A DNA stretch of 64,000 nt, from the IMG/VR virus record IMGVR_UViG_3300024313_000004, positions 1 through 64,000 of that record. One strand, written 5' to 3'. The notes beneath the pieces were generated by a model. It ran no database searches. It had not been told where the DNA came from and was given only the letters and a program-made list of their open reading frames with translations. This DNA comes from a virus. The position numbers were made by a program, and so were the translations under genes. Positions 1-7,918 of this stretch are shown one piece after another (position 1 is the first letter of the stretch; every line of letters begins with the position of its first letter).

Positions 1-638
1 GTAAGTGATATTTCATTTGGTCCTATTCCACAAACTCCACTGCCTTCACCTATTAGAGTTAGTGTACTTCCTAAGTTACCTCTGTAAATACCAATTAATA
101 CCGTATCTGTTCCTGAATATCCCCATATCTTTGCTTTGCTTATGGTTCCTGTTACTTCTGATATTGTTTGATAATAGTATTGTGTTGTGGCTGAAGTAGG
201 TGCTTGGTCGCATATACCAACCGGTTGTGGTGAAAAACAAACACTATTTGAAGAATCACCACTGGATTGTGTGGCCCATCCCGTATTATAATCAATTGAA
301 TCTAACTTTACTAGTATTTGACCGATTGTACCACCACTTGGTAGTCCATATCCGGATGTTCCGTCAATACCATTAACTCCACTTGTACCAGATGTTCCAT
401 TAACTCCACTTGTACCAGATGTTCCACTTGTTGTTACGTTGGAAAAGCTTGCTGCAATAAGATCATTTATCTTAACTGATAATTCATCTAAAACCATTGC
501 ACTCTGTTGATGTAATTCGTATAATGCGTCATAAACCTCACTAATGGAATCTATACCACTTTGTGTATTTGATATAATATTGGCAAATGATTGTGATAAT
601 CCAAAAGAGTCGTATAAACTTCTAAATGTACTACTCAT
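1..638 (-). CDS. Tail-fibre-like protein with collagen-like GTSG repeats (partial, C-terminus beyond window)
   Basis: The reading frame is open from an ATG at 638-636 to the left edge, so at least 212 residues are present and the C-terminus is missing. The first ~75 residues are predicted helical; they are followed by a short glycine-rich tract (GTSGTSGVNGTSGTSGVNG) and then a Ser/Thr/Gly-rich beta-type region. The GTSG tract matches the style of the large fibre protein at 59078-62062, so this is probably a second trimeric fibre or a fibre accessory protein. A TTTTTAATATATAAA box lies just upstream at 655-669. Virion location is inferred from composition only. Confidence 0.7.
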   Translation of the reverse strand, partial: MSSTFRSLYDSFGLSQSFANIISNTQSGIDSISEVYDALYELHQQSAMVLDELSVKINDLIAASFSNVTTSGTSGTSGVNGTSGTSGVNGIDGTSGYGLPSGGTIGQILVKLDSIDYNTGWATQSSGDSSNSVCFSPQPVGICDQAPTSATTQYYYQTISEVTGTISKAKIWGYSGTDTVLIGIYRGNLGSTLTLIGEGSGVCGIGPNEISL

Positions 639-654
639 AAAATTATATTTTTTC

Positions 655-669
655 TTTATATATTAAAAA
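655..669 (-). promoter_or_regulatory. Candidate phage promoter box (TTTAATATATA type)
   Basis: TTTTTAATATATAAA reads toward the fibre gene starting at 638, about 17 nt upstream of its ATG. The same box recurs before many other starts in this window. Promoter function is inferred from recurrence and position. Confidence 0.5.
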
Positions 670-676
670 TATAATG

Positions 677-922
677 TCATAATAATTTATTCAAATTATA
701 TTCTCTTAAAATTATTTTGTACTCTGGTATGGTTATCCATTTTTTATAACCTTTGAATATTTTACATTTACCTTCAATAAATATTACATCTATAAATTTA
801 TCTGCATCGGCATCATACAATTTACCTAAATAAATTATATCGACGGATTCTGATGTGAATCCGTCGATATCTGGTTTAAGAACATGTTGTTCTACTGCCT
901 TAAAATTTATTTTAATATTCAT
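677..922 (-). CDS. Hypothetical protein, 81 aa
   Basis: This is a short, compact ORF of mixed charge with no signal peptide or membrane segment. I do not recognise a family. Its start codon abuts the stop of the lipoprotein gene (both at 922), so the two are probably translated from one message. Predicted beta-rich content (IIYLGKLYDADADKF, VIFIEGKCKIF) suggests a small folded domain. No function is assigned. Confidence 0.55.
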   Translation of the reverse strand: MNIKINFKAVEQHVLKPDIDGFTSESVDIIYLGKLYDADADKFIDVIFIEGKCKIFKGYKKWITIPEYKIILREYNLNKLL

Positions 923-1422
923 TATTTTGTTCGGTCGATAACTACATAAATAGTATCGATGACTTTCCCTGTGACTTTACAACCACATTCGGTATTGGTA
1001 TTAGTTTTATTCTCTTTATTATTCTCTTTATTATTGAATATACTTCCTACTGGATTTCTGTCTAATATATCTACTGATGTTACAAAATGTGCTGTTTCAC
1101 CTCTATTATTAAACCAGTTTTTACCAAATGTTTCATGATAAACAATCTTTACTTTCCAACCATATGTTGCTGCACTATCTAAGATTGCTACGATATTTGG
1201 ATCTTCATTATCAGCATCTACAGAGAAATCGAAAGGTACTGCAGAAGATGAGTTCATTCCTGTCTGTGTTAGATTTAAATGACCTTCATGTGTTTTGAAT
1301 ATTAGACCTGTTTTTGAGAATTGTGTTACTAAACCAATTCTTTCACCATTTGAATAGTTTTCTGTACAAGATGTGATGAACAAGGTTACTACTAAACCTA
1401 AAAGTAATTTTAATTTTCTCAT
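922..1422 (-). CDS. Phage-encoded lipoprotein
   Basis: The 166-residue product starts with a textbook type II signal peptide: MRKLK, a hydrophobic core, then a lipobox ending at ITSC (Cys at about residue 19). Lipidation at this Cys and export to the host envelope are therefore likely. The mature part is beta-rich and ends in an Asn/Lys/Thr linker followed by a Cys pair (ECGC) and a short strand. It shares its stop/start junction with the 81-aa gene downstream. Phage lipoproteins can act in superinfection exclusion or lysis control, but nothing here distinguishes these roles. Confidence 0.65.
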   Translation of the reverse strand: MRKLKLLLGLVVTLFITSCTENYSNGERIGLVTQFSKTGLIFKTHEGHLNLTQTGMNSSSAVPFDFSVDADNEDPNIVAILDSAATYGWKVKIVYHETFGKNWFNNRGETAHFVTSVDILDRNPVGSIFNNKENNKENKTNTNTECGCKVTGKVIDTIYVVIDRTK

Positions 1423-1460
1423 TTTAATTTAATTATTTATTATTAGTTATTACAAATATA

Positions 1461-1580
1461 CTAAAAATTTGGATCATCTTTGTCTAAAACTTCATAAATA
1501 TTTCTTTTAATCCATTCTTTTGGAATATAACTTACTAAAATAGTTAGGATACCAATTACTAATATTGAAAATATAAACAT
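1461..1580 (-). CDS. Small membrane protein, 39 aa
   Basis: The ATG overlaps the stop of the upstream 180-aa gene by one base (TAATG), which suggests translational coupling. The product is a hydrophobic helix of about 19 residues (FIFSILVIGILTILVSYI) followed by a short charged tail ending DKDDPNF. A single-pass membrane peptide is predicted. It may be a lysis or envelope-interacting peptide, but there is no direct evidence. Confidence 0.5.
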   Translation of the reverse strand: MFIFSILVIGILTILVSYIPKEWIKRNIYEVLDKDDPNF

Positions 1581-2122
1581 TATTTCTTTTTTTTATTTTT
1601 TAAAGATTCTTTTGCTTTCTTAAAATTATTGATTTTTATTTGTTCTGTTTCTATTCTTCCTTCACCTCTTTTATAGTAAGTCTTTGGAATAGAAACGAAG
1701 TTATGACATCTTAAAATTGTTTGATACCACTCAACAGTATCACTCACTTCAAGTAATAGATAATTTTTAACACCTGTTGCCATGGTAGAGAATTCTTTCT
1801 TATTTAAGCCTATTATCTTTAAATTATCCATAATGTATCTTTTATTAGATGTATCTTCTGCAATTTCCTCTAACTTAACTTTGAATTTTGAGATTGCTTC
1901 TTCGTATTTATCGGTTTCTCCCAATAATGTTTTCAATTGATCATCACGTTCTCTTTTGGTTATTGTATTTTTTCTTATTTCACCTGCATTACCTGATTCA
2001 ATTAGTTCATAGATGAATACTTCTCTTGTATCATCTTCTCTTACATTGGATAAGAAGGCTTTCTCGGTTTTGAACCATTTTCCACTGCCATATCTACCTT
2101 TTACATTCCAAATTTTACTCAT
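1580..2122 (-). CDS. Hypothetical protein, 180 aa
   Basis: The protein is soluble and charged. The N-terminal ~40 residues (WNVKGRYGSGKWFKTEKAFL) look like a small beta domain; the middle is helical with coiled-coil tendency, and the C-terminus is lysine-rich, ending in KNKKKK. It overlaps both neighbours by one base (TAATG junctions), so genes 2445-1461 form a tight leftward operon. No family is recognised. Confidence 0.6.
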   Translation of the reverse strand: MSKIWNVKGRYGSGKWFKTEKAFLSNVREDDTREVFIYELIESGNAGEIRKNTITKRERDDQLKTLLGETDKYEEAISKFKVKLEEIAEDTSNKRYIMDNLKIIGLNKKEFSTMATGVKNYLLLEVSDTVEWYQTILRCHNFVSIPKTYYKRGEGRIETEQIKINNFKKAKESLKNKKKK

Positions 2123-2445
2123 TATACTGATTTTATTGTATCAAATTTTTCTAAAAGATTTTCTCCTGTTATACTTTCAATTGGCTTTGCATCACTAACT
2201 ACTTGTGAGGTTACATCATTAACTTCGTATGTTATTCCATGTTTTTTTAAAACTTCTTTCATTTTTTCAATGTTAATATCATTACAGATAATGTAAGAAG
2301 TGATTATATCTTCTTTAACAACATCAACACCTAAATCTAAATCTAAATCTAAAATTTGTTGTCTATCTTCATCATTTAAACTTTGTATAAATTCTGTGTT
2401 CTTTTGTACAGTTAGGTTTGTACATACTTCAAAAATCTTTTTCAT
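2122..2445 (-). CDS. Hypothetical protein, 107 aa
   Basis: This is the first gene of the leftward operon at 2445-1461. It encodes an acidic 107-residue protein with a two-domain-like pattern (MKKIFEVCTNLTVQKNTEF, then an acidic DLDLDLGVDVV stretch and a KHGITYEVNDV segment). No transmembrane segment, signal or recognised motif is visible. Confidence 0.6.
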   Translation of the reverse strand: MKKIFEVCTNLTVQKNTEFIQSLNDEDRQQILDLDLDLGVDVVKEDIITSYIICNDINIEKMKEVLKKHGITYEVNDVTSQVVSDAKPIESITGENLLEKFDTIKSV

Positions 2446-2503
2446 AACTTTGTTTTTTATTATTATATAATTTTTATTGAAAAAGTTATTTAATATATAC
2501 TAT

Positions 2504-2788
2504 ATGAAATATCTAAAAGAGTTTAAGATTTTTGAGATGAATTATTCTTCTATTGATGAATATCAGAGTGAGGTATTTGGATTTTTGAAAAAATATAACT
2601 TGTTTCCACAACAGATTAGATATTTATTAGACCAATATTCTGGTGAAATAGAAGAGTGGTATAATGCAGGAAAATATTCAAAAGATTTTGCGGATAAAAT
2701 TGCAGATGATTTGAAATTAAGTACTGGAGGTATACTTCAATACAAAACTGCTGGTGGGAACCAGTGGCAAAATATATATTATAAATGA
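2504..2788 (+). CDS. Leader-bearing protein, 94 aa (putative head-packaged protein)
   Basis: An upstream in-frame ATG exists at 2477. I chose 2504 because the protein then begins MKYLKEFKIFE, matching the leader found on about 20 other proteins here, and because a TTTAATATATAC box lies just before it. The rest is a small mostly helical domain with a glycine-containing C-terminal hairpin. Its stop overlaps the next start (ATGA). The leader suggests packaging into the head followed by cleavage near Glu11; this is inference from the T4 internal-protein precedent. Confidence 0.6.
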   Translation: MKYLKEFKIFEMNYSSIDEYQSEVFGFLKKYNLFPQQIRYLLDQYSGEIEEWYNAGKYSKDFADKIADDLKLSTGGILQYKTAGGNQWQNIYYK

Positions 2789-3084
2789 TGAAATATTTAA
2801 AGAAATTTGATAAGTTTTTTGAAGATGGTGATGGTGGTGGTGCTGTTGGTGGTGGTGTTGCAACCGCTAATGCTTCTAATACTGCAGGAATGGGTGCGGT
2901 TGTTTCTGCACAACCTGGTGCTTTTGCCGGAACAACTGGAACAACCGGATCTGGTGATGTAGGTTTTGTTTTAGGATCTAAACCTAAAAAGAAAAGAAAG
3001 AAAGGTAACCCTAGTCAGGTAAGTGATCTTAGAGATTTGAAAGAGGTTGATACTAAAGATGTTGATACGGTAAATATAAAATGA
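2788..3084 (+). CDS. Leader-bearing Gly/Ala-rich protein with basic patch, 98 aa
   Basis: Two consecutive ATGs (2785, 2788) are available; the second gives the canonical leader MKYLKKFDKFFED. It is followed by a Gly/Ala/Thr-rich low-complexity segment and a strongly basic patch (KPKKKRKKG) suited to DNA binding. The short acidic C-terminus ends VDTVNIK. Small size, leader and basic patch are what one expects of an internal head protein. It overlaps the preceding gene by one base and is followed by a convergent AT-rich hairpin. Confidence 0.6.
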   Translation: MKYLKKFDKFFEDGDGGGAVGGGVATANASNTAGMGAVVSAQPGAFAGTTGTTGSGDVGFVLGSKPKKKRKKGNPSQVSDLRDLKEVDTKDVDTVNIK

Positions 3085-3119
3085 TTATAAAAATAAGATA
3101 AAATCCTATTTTTATAATC
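3083..3119. terminator. AT-rich bidirectional hairpin between convergent genes
   Basis: GATTATAAAAATA (3083-3095) pairs with TATTTTTATAATC (3107-3119). It lies exactly between the converging genes ending at 3084 and 3112 and overlaps both gene ends. The stem is AT-rich, so termination is plausible but less certain than at the GC-containing hairpins elsewhere. Confidence 0.4.
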
Positions 3120-3726
3120 CTTTACTTTTATTATCTAGAAATTCTTTTTCTTCTTTTGATAGAGATTCATAACCATTTTTAGAAATTTTATCTAATAATG
3201 AATCTATTGTAAAATTATTATCAATAATTTCTTCGGTATTTTTGTTTTGATTATCACTGTTTTCCTTAACTATCTCTATTTCAACAATATTTTTATCTAG
3301 TGCAGGTATTGAGTTTAATACTTCTTTATTGTTGGTATATTCTGATTCTACCATCATTTTAACTTTAGTTACTTCAGCAACAATGTCTTTTATTTTCAGA
3401 GGAATAGAACCTTTTGGTAGCCTATCCGTCATTGTAAAATGCTTTAACTTCATACTTATATTCACTCTTACTTTTGAGAGTTCTAATTCAAGTCTTTCTG
3501 GATATAATAAGTTTATATTTGATTCTAATGATTTTAAATATTCTTCTTCATTATTCTTACTTTTTGGTACAAAAAAACCATAGGAATAGTAGAATTCAAC
3601 ATCATCTTTATTGAAATCACTCTCATTAAGTTTAAGTTTTCTCATTTTCTTGATCCAATCTTTAATAATAGGAAACTCATTTATTACTTCTTTTCTATCT
3701 ACATCTATAACGAACATATCATTCAT
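3112..3726 (-). CDS. Hypothetical protein with C-terminal ILDKI-type helical module, 204 aa
   Basis: The protein is soluble and helical. The N-terminal ~120 residues are of unknown type and an Asn-rich linker follows (NSDNQNKN). The last ~35 residues contain LLDKISKNGYESLSKEEKE followed by FLDNKS. This short module also occurs in the proteins at 39523, 56033 and 63208. It resembles, from memory, the C-terminal helical extension of Bacteroidota rhomboid-family proteins (DUF6576-like). It probably forms a two-helix interaction element. No catalytic motif is seen. Confidence 0.6.
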   Translation of the reverse strand: MNDMFVIDVDRKEVINEFPIIKDWIKKMRKLKLNESDFNKDDVEFYYSYGFFVPKSKNNEEEYLKSLESNINLLYPERLELELSKVRVNISMKLKHFTMTDRLPKGSIPLKIKDIVAEVTKVKMMVESEYTNNKEVLNSIPALDKNIVEIEIVKENSDNQNKNTEEIIDNNFTIDSLLDKISKNGYESLSKEEKEFLDNKSKGL

Positions 3727-3740
3727 GTTAAATTTTATAT

Positions 3741-3971
3741 TTACTTTTTAATTCTAAATTTCTTCTTAATATCATCTTCTGTATATCCTATTGATAACAT
3801 CCAGAGTGATGTTAAAAATATTAAAAATAATATACTAATTGTTAGCAAGATTGGTATCCAAATAGGTGATATAATCCACCACCAAGACCAATCAATAATA
3901 TTTTTAACTTTAAATATTAAAAGTATTATTGTTATTGATAAACTTTGTAATGCTATTAGACTTTTTATCAT
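3741..3971 (-). CDS. Small two-pass membrane protein, 76 aa
   Basis: Two or three hydrophobic segments are visible: roughly residues 4-20 (SLIALQSLSITIILLIF), 27-45 (WSWWWIISPIWIPILL) and a following hydrophobic stretch. The basic cytoplasmic tail ends DIKKKFRIKK. It is an inner-membrane protein; size and topology would suit a holin or envelope-modifying peptide, but position and sequence do not decide. Confidence 0.5.
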   Translation of the reverse strand: MIKSLIALQSLSITIILLIFKVKNIIDWSWWWIISPIWIPILLTISILFLIFLTSLWMLSIGYTEDDIKKKFRIKK

Positions 3972-4014
3972 AGTATGATATTTATACTTATTTTTAGATT
4001 TTTGTTTTAAAAAA

Positions 4015-4530
4015 TTATTTAAATTCTATTGCTATCATTTTAATCTTTTCTGGAATTCTTCCTTCTGATATGTCTTCCTTTTCTATCTGTAATCTTTTGT
4101 ATCCACCCGAGGAGTTGTCTCCTATGTAGTATGCTAAGTTGAAAATATATCCGAGTTCTTCCGTCATGTATGATACGTATGCCTGCACGTCTGCTTCTAT
4201 GCTTTTCCAGTCGAAGCTGTTGTTGTCGAAGCTGTATTCTACTGTGGATCCTGTGAATATCCTCACTAACATCGACTTAAAAAATTGAATCTGCATACCC
4301 ATGTCTCTTATTGGAAGAAGGAGTTCCATTGTATCATCTTCAAATGATTCGATAGATTCTTTTACCAATCTATATTTTAAAAGTGGTTTTCCATTTACGG
4401 TTATATCACCTTTTGAATTCTTTCCTATTTTTTTAACAAGAGTTTTTTTATTTTTAAATCTACCACCAAGAATTGTATCACCAACCTTAATAGGTATTTT
4501 TATGTCTTCGAATTTTTTAATATATTTCAT
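4015..4530 (-). CDS. Leader-bearing protein with KVGDTILGGRFKNKK domain, 171 aa
   Basis: It begins with the leader MKYIKKFED. Next comes a ~45-residue beta-barrel-like domain (KVGDTILGGRFKNKK...DITVNGKPLLKYR) that I associate with many phage head/internal proteins that also carry capsid-targeting leaders. The C-terminal ~100 residues are a separate alpha/beta domain. Within 4130-4265 the codons are noticeably richer in G/C (for example CAGTCGAAGCTG on the plus strand) than in neighbours. The gene overlaps the start of the muramidase-like gene by four bases (ATGA), so it is read from the same message. Confidence 0.6.
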   Translation of the reverse strand: MKYIKKFEDIKIPIKVGDTILGGRFKNKKTLVKKIGKNSKGDITVNGKPLLKYRLVKESIESFEDDTMELLLPIRDMGMQIQFFKSMLVRIFTGSTVEYSFDNNSFDWKSIEADVQAYVSYMTEELGYIFNLAYYIGDNSSGGYKRLQIEKEDISEGRIPEKIKMIAIEFK

Positions 4531-5660
4531 GTTATATCTAAATCTTTTTTATTATCGATGAATGTTATTGCATCTAATCTATTTTTCCATCCATCTATAT
4601 ACTTCTTTTTACCTAATTGGTATTTCTCCCATCTCTTATTTTTTATTGTATTGAAAAGTTTTTCTATTTTCTTTTCTGGTAATTCGTTTACATAATCTAT
4701 TAGAACATCATGGAAATCGTTCCATGTATTTATATTAGTTGTATCAATTTTAATATCATTAAGAGACTTTTTTAATATATCAAATGTTGCTCTAGGTCCT
4801 TGATTTACACAACCATCATATAGTACATTTGCCAAAGATTGACTTTTAAAGTTTTCTAATTTTTGTTTTTCCCAGTAATCTTTTTTATAGATTTTAAGTG
4901 CTAACTTATATGTTAGGTTCTCCATATCACTTTTTGTTGGTTTACCTAAATCATTACTTTGGTAATATTGAACTAATGTTGGTGCTGCAATTCCAAATTT
5001 AGTTCCTAATAATTCACCTACACCTATTTCATTTCCGGTCCAATTTCCTTTATCGTCTCTATCATCGGTATATACGCCTTCTATTCTATGTACACCATTT
5101 TGTGCAATTTCAAAAGAAGATACTTCTGGTTTTGGGTTTTCTATTTCTACTTTAATCTCTCTTAAAATTGGATCATTCTTAACCGATAAATCTGTTATAA
5201 GATTTGTTATTGGGATGATTGACATAAATAAGTATATAGATTTCTTAATGATTGATTTTCTAATTTCACTTGGTATAGATTTTAACTCTGAAATAAATTT
5301 ATCAAAGTACATCTTAACTTTTTTAGTTAGATTTTCTTTTGGTGTGTTATCAACTAATTTTTTTAGAAATTTTTCTATTTTATCAAGTGGTATTAAATCT
5401 AAATCTTTAATACTTTTAATTTTGTTTTTTATAAAACCAGTATAGTCCTTTAACTTCTTTTCTTCCATATCAAATTCAACGGTATCACCTACTTCAAATT
5501 CATTTTTATCTTTGATATTAAACTTTTTATTTTTTGGTTCTATATCCCATTCGAAAGTATTTGACCCTGTTTGGTTCTCAACAATTCTAAATATTTCCTC
5601 GATTATAGAATTGAATTCTTTTTCGAAAATATAATCATTATATCTATCAATTTTTCTCAT
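4527..5660 (-). CDS. GH108-type muramidase with leader peptide and membrane segment, 377 aa
   Basis: The C-terminal half matches the glycoside hydrolase 108 (ZliS-type lysozyme) pattern: HRIEGVYTDDRDDKGNWTGN with the expected catalytic Glu, then TKFGIAAPTL, IYKKDYWEKQKLENF and LANVLYDGCVNQGPRATF. The N-terminus carries the MRKIDRYNDYIFE leader, followed by a helical region and a hydrophobic helix near residues 142-160 (SIYLFMSIIPITNLITDL). A muramidase with a packaging-type leader would be a virion enzyme acting on peptidoglycan at entry; location is inferred. The promoter-like box at 5665-5677 sits directly upstream. Confidence 0.7.
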   Translation of the reverse strand: MRKIDRYNDYIFEKEFNSIIEEIFRIVENQTGSNTFEWDIEPKNKKFNIKDKNEFEVGDTVEFDMEEKKLKDYTGFIKNKIKSIKDLDLIPLDKIEKFLKKLVDNTPKENLTKKVKMYFDKFISELKSIPSEIRKSIIKKSIYLFMSIIPITNLITDLSVKNDPILREIKVEIENPKPEVSSFEIAQNGVHRIEGVYTDDRDDKGNWTGNEIGVGELLGTKFGIAAPTLVQYYQSNDLGKPTKSDMENLTYKLALKIYKKDYWEKQKLENFKSQSLANVLYDGCVNQGPRATFDILKKSLNDIKIDTTNINTWNDFHDVLIDYVNELPEKKIEKLFNTIKNKRWEKYQLGKKKYIDGWKNRLDAITFIDNKKDLDIT

Positions 5661-5664
5661 AATG

Positions 5665-5677
5665 TATATATTAAAAA
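5665..5677 (-). promoter_or_regulatory. Candidate phage promoter box
   Basis: TTTTTAATATATA lies 5 nt upstream of the muramidase ATG at 5660. The very short distance is shared with several other copies, so some of these may act on nearly leaderless transcripts or be part of the 5' untranslated region. Confidence 0.45.
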
Positions 5678-5705
5678 CATTTTGTTAAAAGCTCATATAA
5701 GATAT

Positions 5706-6068
5706 ATGGATAAGATATATACGGTTACTATAAATTTTGAATATTCTTTTAATACAATTGGATTTTTCACAGATTTAAAATTGGCTGAAGAAATTAAAGT
5801 TAAATGGGAAGGTTTCTTCGAATTTTATAATGAAAAGTTATTTAATTTTAATAGACATGATGGTGACTTTGAAAGTGATGAGGACGAGGATGAATATTAT
5901 CGTTTACAAATTATTTATGAGGAGATAACTACTTATCTTGATGTAAAAATAGAAGAGTTCCCTTTAAATACTGATATTTTTGTTAAACAGACGAGTAAAC
6001 GTTCTAAAGGAATGAAAGAACTTATTAAACAATTTGAAAGGGATTATAAAATTGATAAGTTAATCTAA
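5706..6068 (+). CDS. Hypothetical acidic protein, 120 aa
   Basis: The start is placed at ATG 5706 (MDKIYTVTINFEYSF), because a longer in-frame extension would run into the divergent muramidase promoter region. The product contains a WEGFFEFYNEKLFNF helix, a very acidic stretch (ESDEDEDEYYR) and a lysine-rich C-terminus. No family is recognised. Its end overlaps the convergent LETM1-like gene by 9 bases. Confidence 0.55.
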   Translation: MDKIYTVTINFEYSFNTIGFFTDLKLAEEIKVKWEGFFEFYNEKLFNFNRHDGDFESDEDEDEYYRLQIIYEEITTYLDVKIEEFPLNTDIFVKQTSKRSKGMKELIKQFERDYKIDKLI

Positions 6069-6422
6069 TTTCTTCTTAAAACTAGATGGTAAGATTTTAT
6101 TTTCTTGTTTGAATACTTTTAGTAAAATAAAAACAAGAGTTCCACCGGGTAGTAATGTAATTGATGTTAAACCCAATACTCTAAGTATATCTACTGATTG
6201 TTCTTTTATTAGTTTAATCTCATCCTCAGTAAGTCTTCTTTTATTACCTTCTATATCAGTCAGAAGTCCTTTTGCTGCCTTGTTTAATAAATCATAAACA
6301 ACACGAGTTTCTTTCCCTTCACTTTTTAGTGCGGTAGTAAAGTCATTGTATTTCGATTTCATCTTATCAACAAATCTTGTTATGTCTCCCATATACTCTT
6401 CTATAGATTTAATATACCCCAC
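6060..6422 (-). CDS. LETM1-like membrane protein, 120 aa
   Basis: The C-terminal ~55 residues (ILRVLGLTSITLLPGGTLVF, ILLKVFKQENKILPSSFKKK) resemble the core of LETM1-type domains: a hydrophobic segment rich in Pro/Gly followed by a lLPSsF motif. LETM1-like proteins occur in Bacteroidota. The N-terminus (MGYIKSIEEYMGD) is only weakly like the common leader. One membrane segment is predicted around residues 83-103. The match is by eye and rests on a short motif; a role in ion homeostasis or membrane modulation during infection would be speculation. Confidence 0.45.
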   Translation of the reverse strand: MGYIKSIEEYMGDITRFVDKMKSKYNDFTTALKSEGKETRVVYDLLNKAAKGLLTDIEGNKRRLTEDEIKLIKEQSVDILRVLGLTSITLLPGGTLVFILLKVFKQENKILPSSFKKKLD

Positions 6423-6510
6423 TTTTTCTTAAACAAATTTACATAAAAAATATATATTAAATACGAATAATGTAATTTATTTTTTATATATTTGTATAAA
6501 ATTTATTATA

Positions 6511-7272
6511 ATGAAAATGAGAATATTATATCTTGGTGATATACATGGAAACTTTAATCTTATACATCAATATGTTAAGCAGTATGGCATCAAAGATGCT
6601 CATATAATTCAAGTGGGTGACTTTGGTGTAGGTTTTTCTATTTTAGATAAAGAAAGACGTATGCTTGCTATGTATCATGATTTATTGGTTAAGAACAATG
6701 TTATTGTTTGGGCCATTCGTGGTAATCATGATTTTAAACCTTATTTTGATGAAGATCCATTTGGATTTAGTAATATTCGATTATTACCGGATTATACTGT
6801 ACTTGAACTTGAGGGTAATAAAATACTTTGTGTTGGTGGTGCAATTTCTGTTGATCGAGAATATAGATATACAGGTGCTCAACGTCGTGGTGATTTTGAA
6901 GTTAAGAGTGGTCAAAGTTGGTGGAAAGATGAAGTCTTTGTTTTAGAACCAGATAAATTAGTTGATTTGAGAGACATCAATATTGTTGTTACACATACTT
7001 GTCCAAGTTATTGTCCACCTGATAATACATTTGGATTTGGTCCATTTGTTGATGGTATTATTCGTGACACTGGTGATATTAAGTTAAAAACTGACTTAAT
7101 GGTTGAGCGACATGAGATGAGTGAGTTGTTTCATCTTTTAAAGTTGAATGGTAATAATGTTGATAAACATTACTATGGACATTTTCATAATAGTGAAGTT
7201 CAAAAATATGATGGTGTTACTCACCGAATGTTGGGAGTGGGTGAATTATGGGAGGAAAGAGATGAGATATAA
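6511..7272 (+). CDS. Calcineurin-like metallophosphoesterase, 253 aa
   Basis: The full set of metallophosphoesterase motifs is present: GDIHGNF near the N-terminus, GDFG, GNHD, a central histidine in THTCPSYC and a C-terminal GHFHNS. These bind two metals and hydrolyse phosphoester bonds. Length and motif spacing fit a single-domain enzyme. The substrate is unknown (protein phosphate, nucleotide or RNA 2',3'-cyclic ends are options). The next small gene overlaps its 3' end by 11 bases. Confidence 0.85.
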   Translation: MKMRILYLGDIHGNFNLIHQYVKQYGIKDAHIIQVGDFGVGFSILDKERRMLAMYHDLLVKNNVIVWAIRGNHDFKPYFDEDPFGFSNIRLLPDYTVLELEGNKILCVGGAISVDREYRYTGAQRRGDFEVKSGQSWWKDEVFVLEPDKLVDLRDINIVVTHTCPSYCPPDNTFGFGPFVDGIIRDTGDIKLKTDLMVERHEMSELFHLLKLNGNNVDKHYYGHFHNSEVQKYDGVTHRMLGVGELWEERDEI

Positions 7273-7456
7273 AACCGTAATTTATATAAAATGGAAATTG
7301 ACAGGTCGTTTTGAGCTTTTCATAAATCTGGGTAAACTCTATAAGAGATATGATGAAGTATCTTTAGGTGTTAGTAGACATACTCTTAATAAGAAGGATC
7401 TCTTTAGTGGTTATCATAATGATACAATAGAGATATTTAAAACTATTGTAAACTAA
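7262..7456 (+). CDS. Hypothetical protein, 64 aa
   Basis: The ATG at 7262 overlaps the metallophosphoesterase stop, giving a 64-residue basic protein (MRYKTVIYIKWKLTGRFELF...). The reading frame extends further upstream but only inside the phosphoesterase gene. It is followed directly by a strong terminator, so it closes this operon. No family is recognised. Confidence 0.55.
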   Translation: MRYKTVIYIKWKLTGRFELFINLGKLYKRYDEVSLGVSRHTLNKKDLFSGYHNDTIEIFKTIVN

Positions 7457-7488
7457 AAAAACCCATTAGTTAACTAATGGGTTTTTTT
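7455..7488. terminator. Bidirectional intrinsic terminator
   Basis: The perfect palindrome ACCCATTAGTTAACTAATGG plus GT (7461-7482) is flanked by A6 and T7 runs and lies between converging genes. It should terminate both the phosphoesterase operon and the SlyD-like gene. Confidence 0.8.
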
Positions 7489-7501
7489 AATTTTTGATAT
7501 T

Positions 7502-7918
7502 TTATTGAATACTTACAACTTCAATATCAAATTTTAAGTCTTGTCCTGCTAAAGGATGGTTACCGTCGATTATAACTACATCTTCTTTTACCTCTTTAAC
7601 AATGACTTGTACAACACCACCATCACCACCATCTGCTTGTAGTAATTGTCCAACTTCTACTTCACCTGGCATTTTATCTACCGGTACTTCCACCACTAAA
7701 TCTTCTCTTATTGGTCCGTAAGCCTGATCAGGTACAACAGTAACTGACACCTTTTCGCCGATATTTTTACCCATAAGTGCGGTCTCAAATCCTGGAATTA
7801 TTTGACCAGAGCCTATTTGGAATTGTAATGGATCTTTTCCTTCTGAAGTATCAAAAACTTCACCATCAATGAATCTACCTGTGTAATGTACTTCTACTGT
7901 ACTTCCTTCTGTTATCAT
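7502..7918 (-). CDS. SlyD-type FKBP peptidyl-prolyl cis-trans isomerase, 138 aa
   Basis: The protein follows the SlyD/FKBP pattern: VEVHYTGRFIDGEVFDTSEG, QIGSGQIIPGFETALMG, GEKVSVTVVPDQAYG, then an insert-in-flap domain and NHPLAGQDLKFDIEVVSI. Such enzymes accelerate proline isomerisation and act as chaperones. The metal-binding His/Cys tail of E. coli SlyD is absent. The gene is monocistronic between a terminator and an AT-rich gap. A phage copy might assist folding of abundant virion proteins, which is inference. Confidence 0.85.
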   Translation of the reverse strand: MITEGSTVEVHYTGRFIDGEVFDTSEGKDPLQFQIGSGQIIPGFETALMGKNIGEKVSVTVVPDQAYGPIREDLVVEVPVDKMPGEVEVGQLLQADGGDGGVVQVIVKEVKEDVVIIDGNHPLAGQDLKFDIEVVSIQ

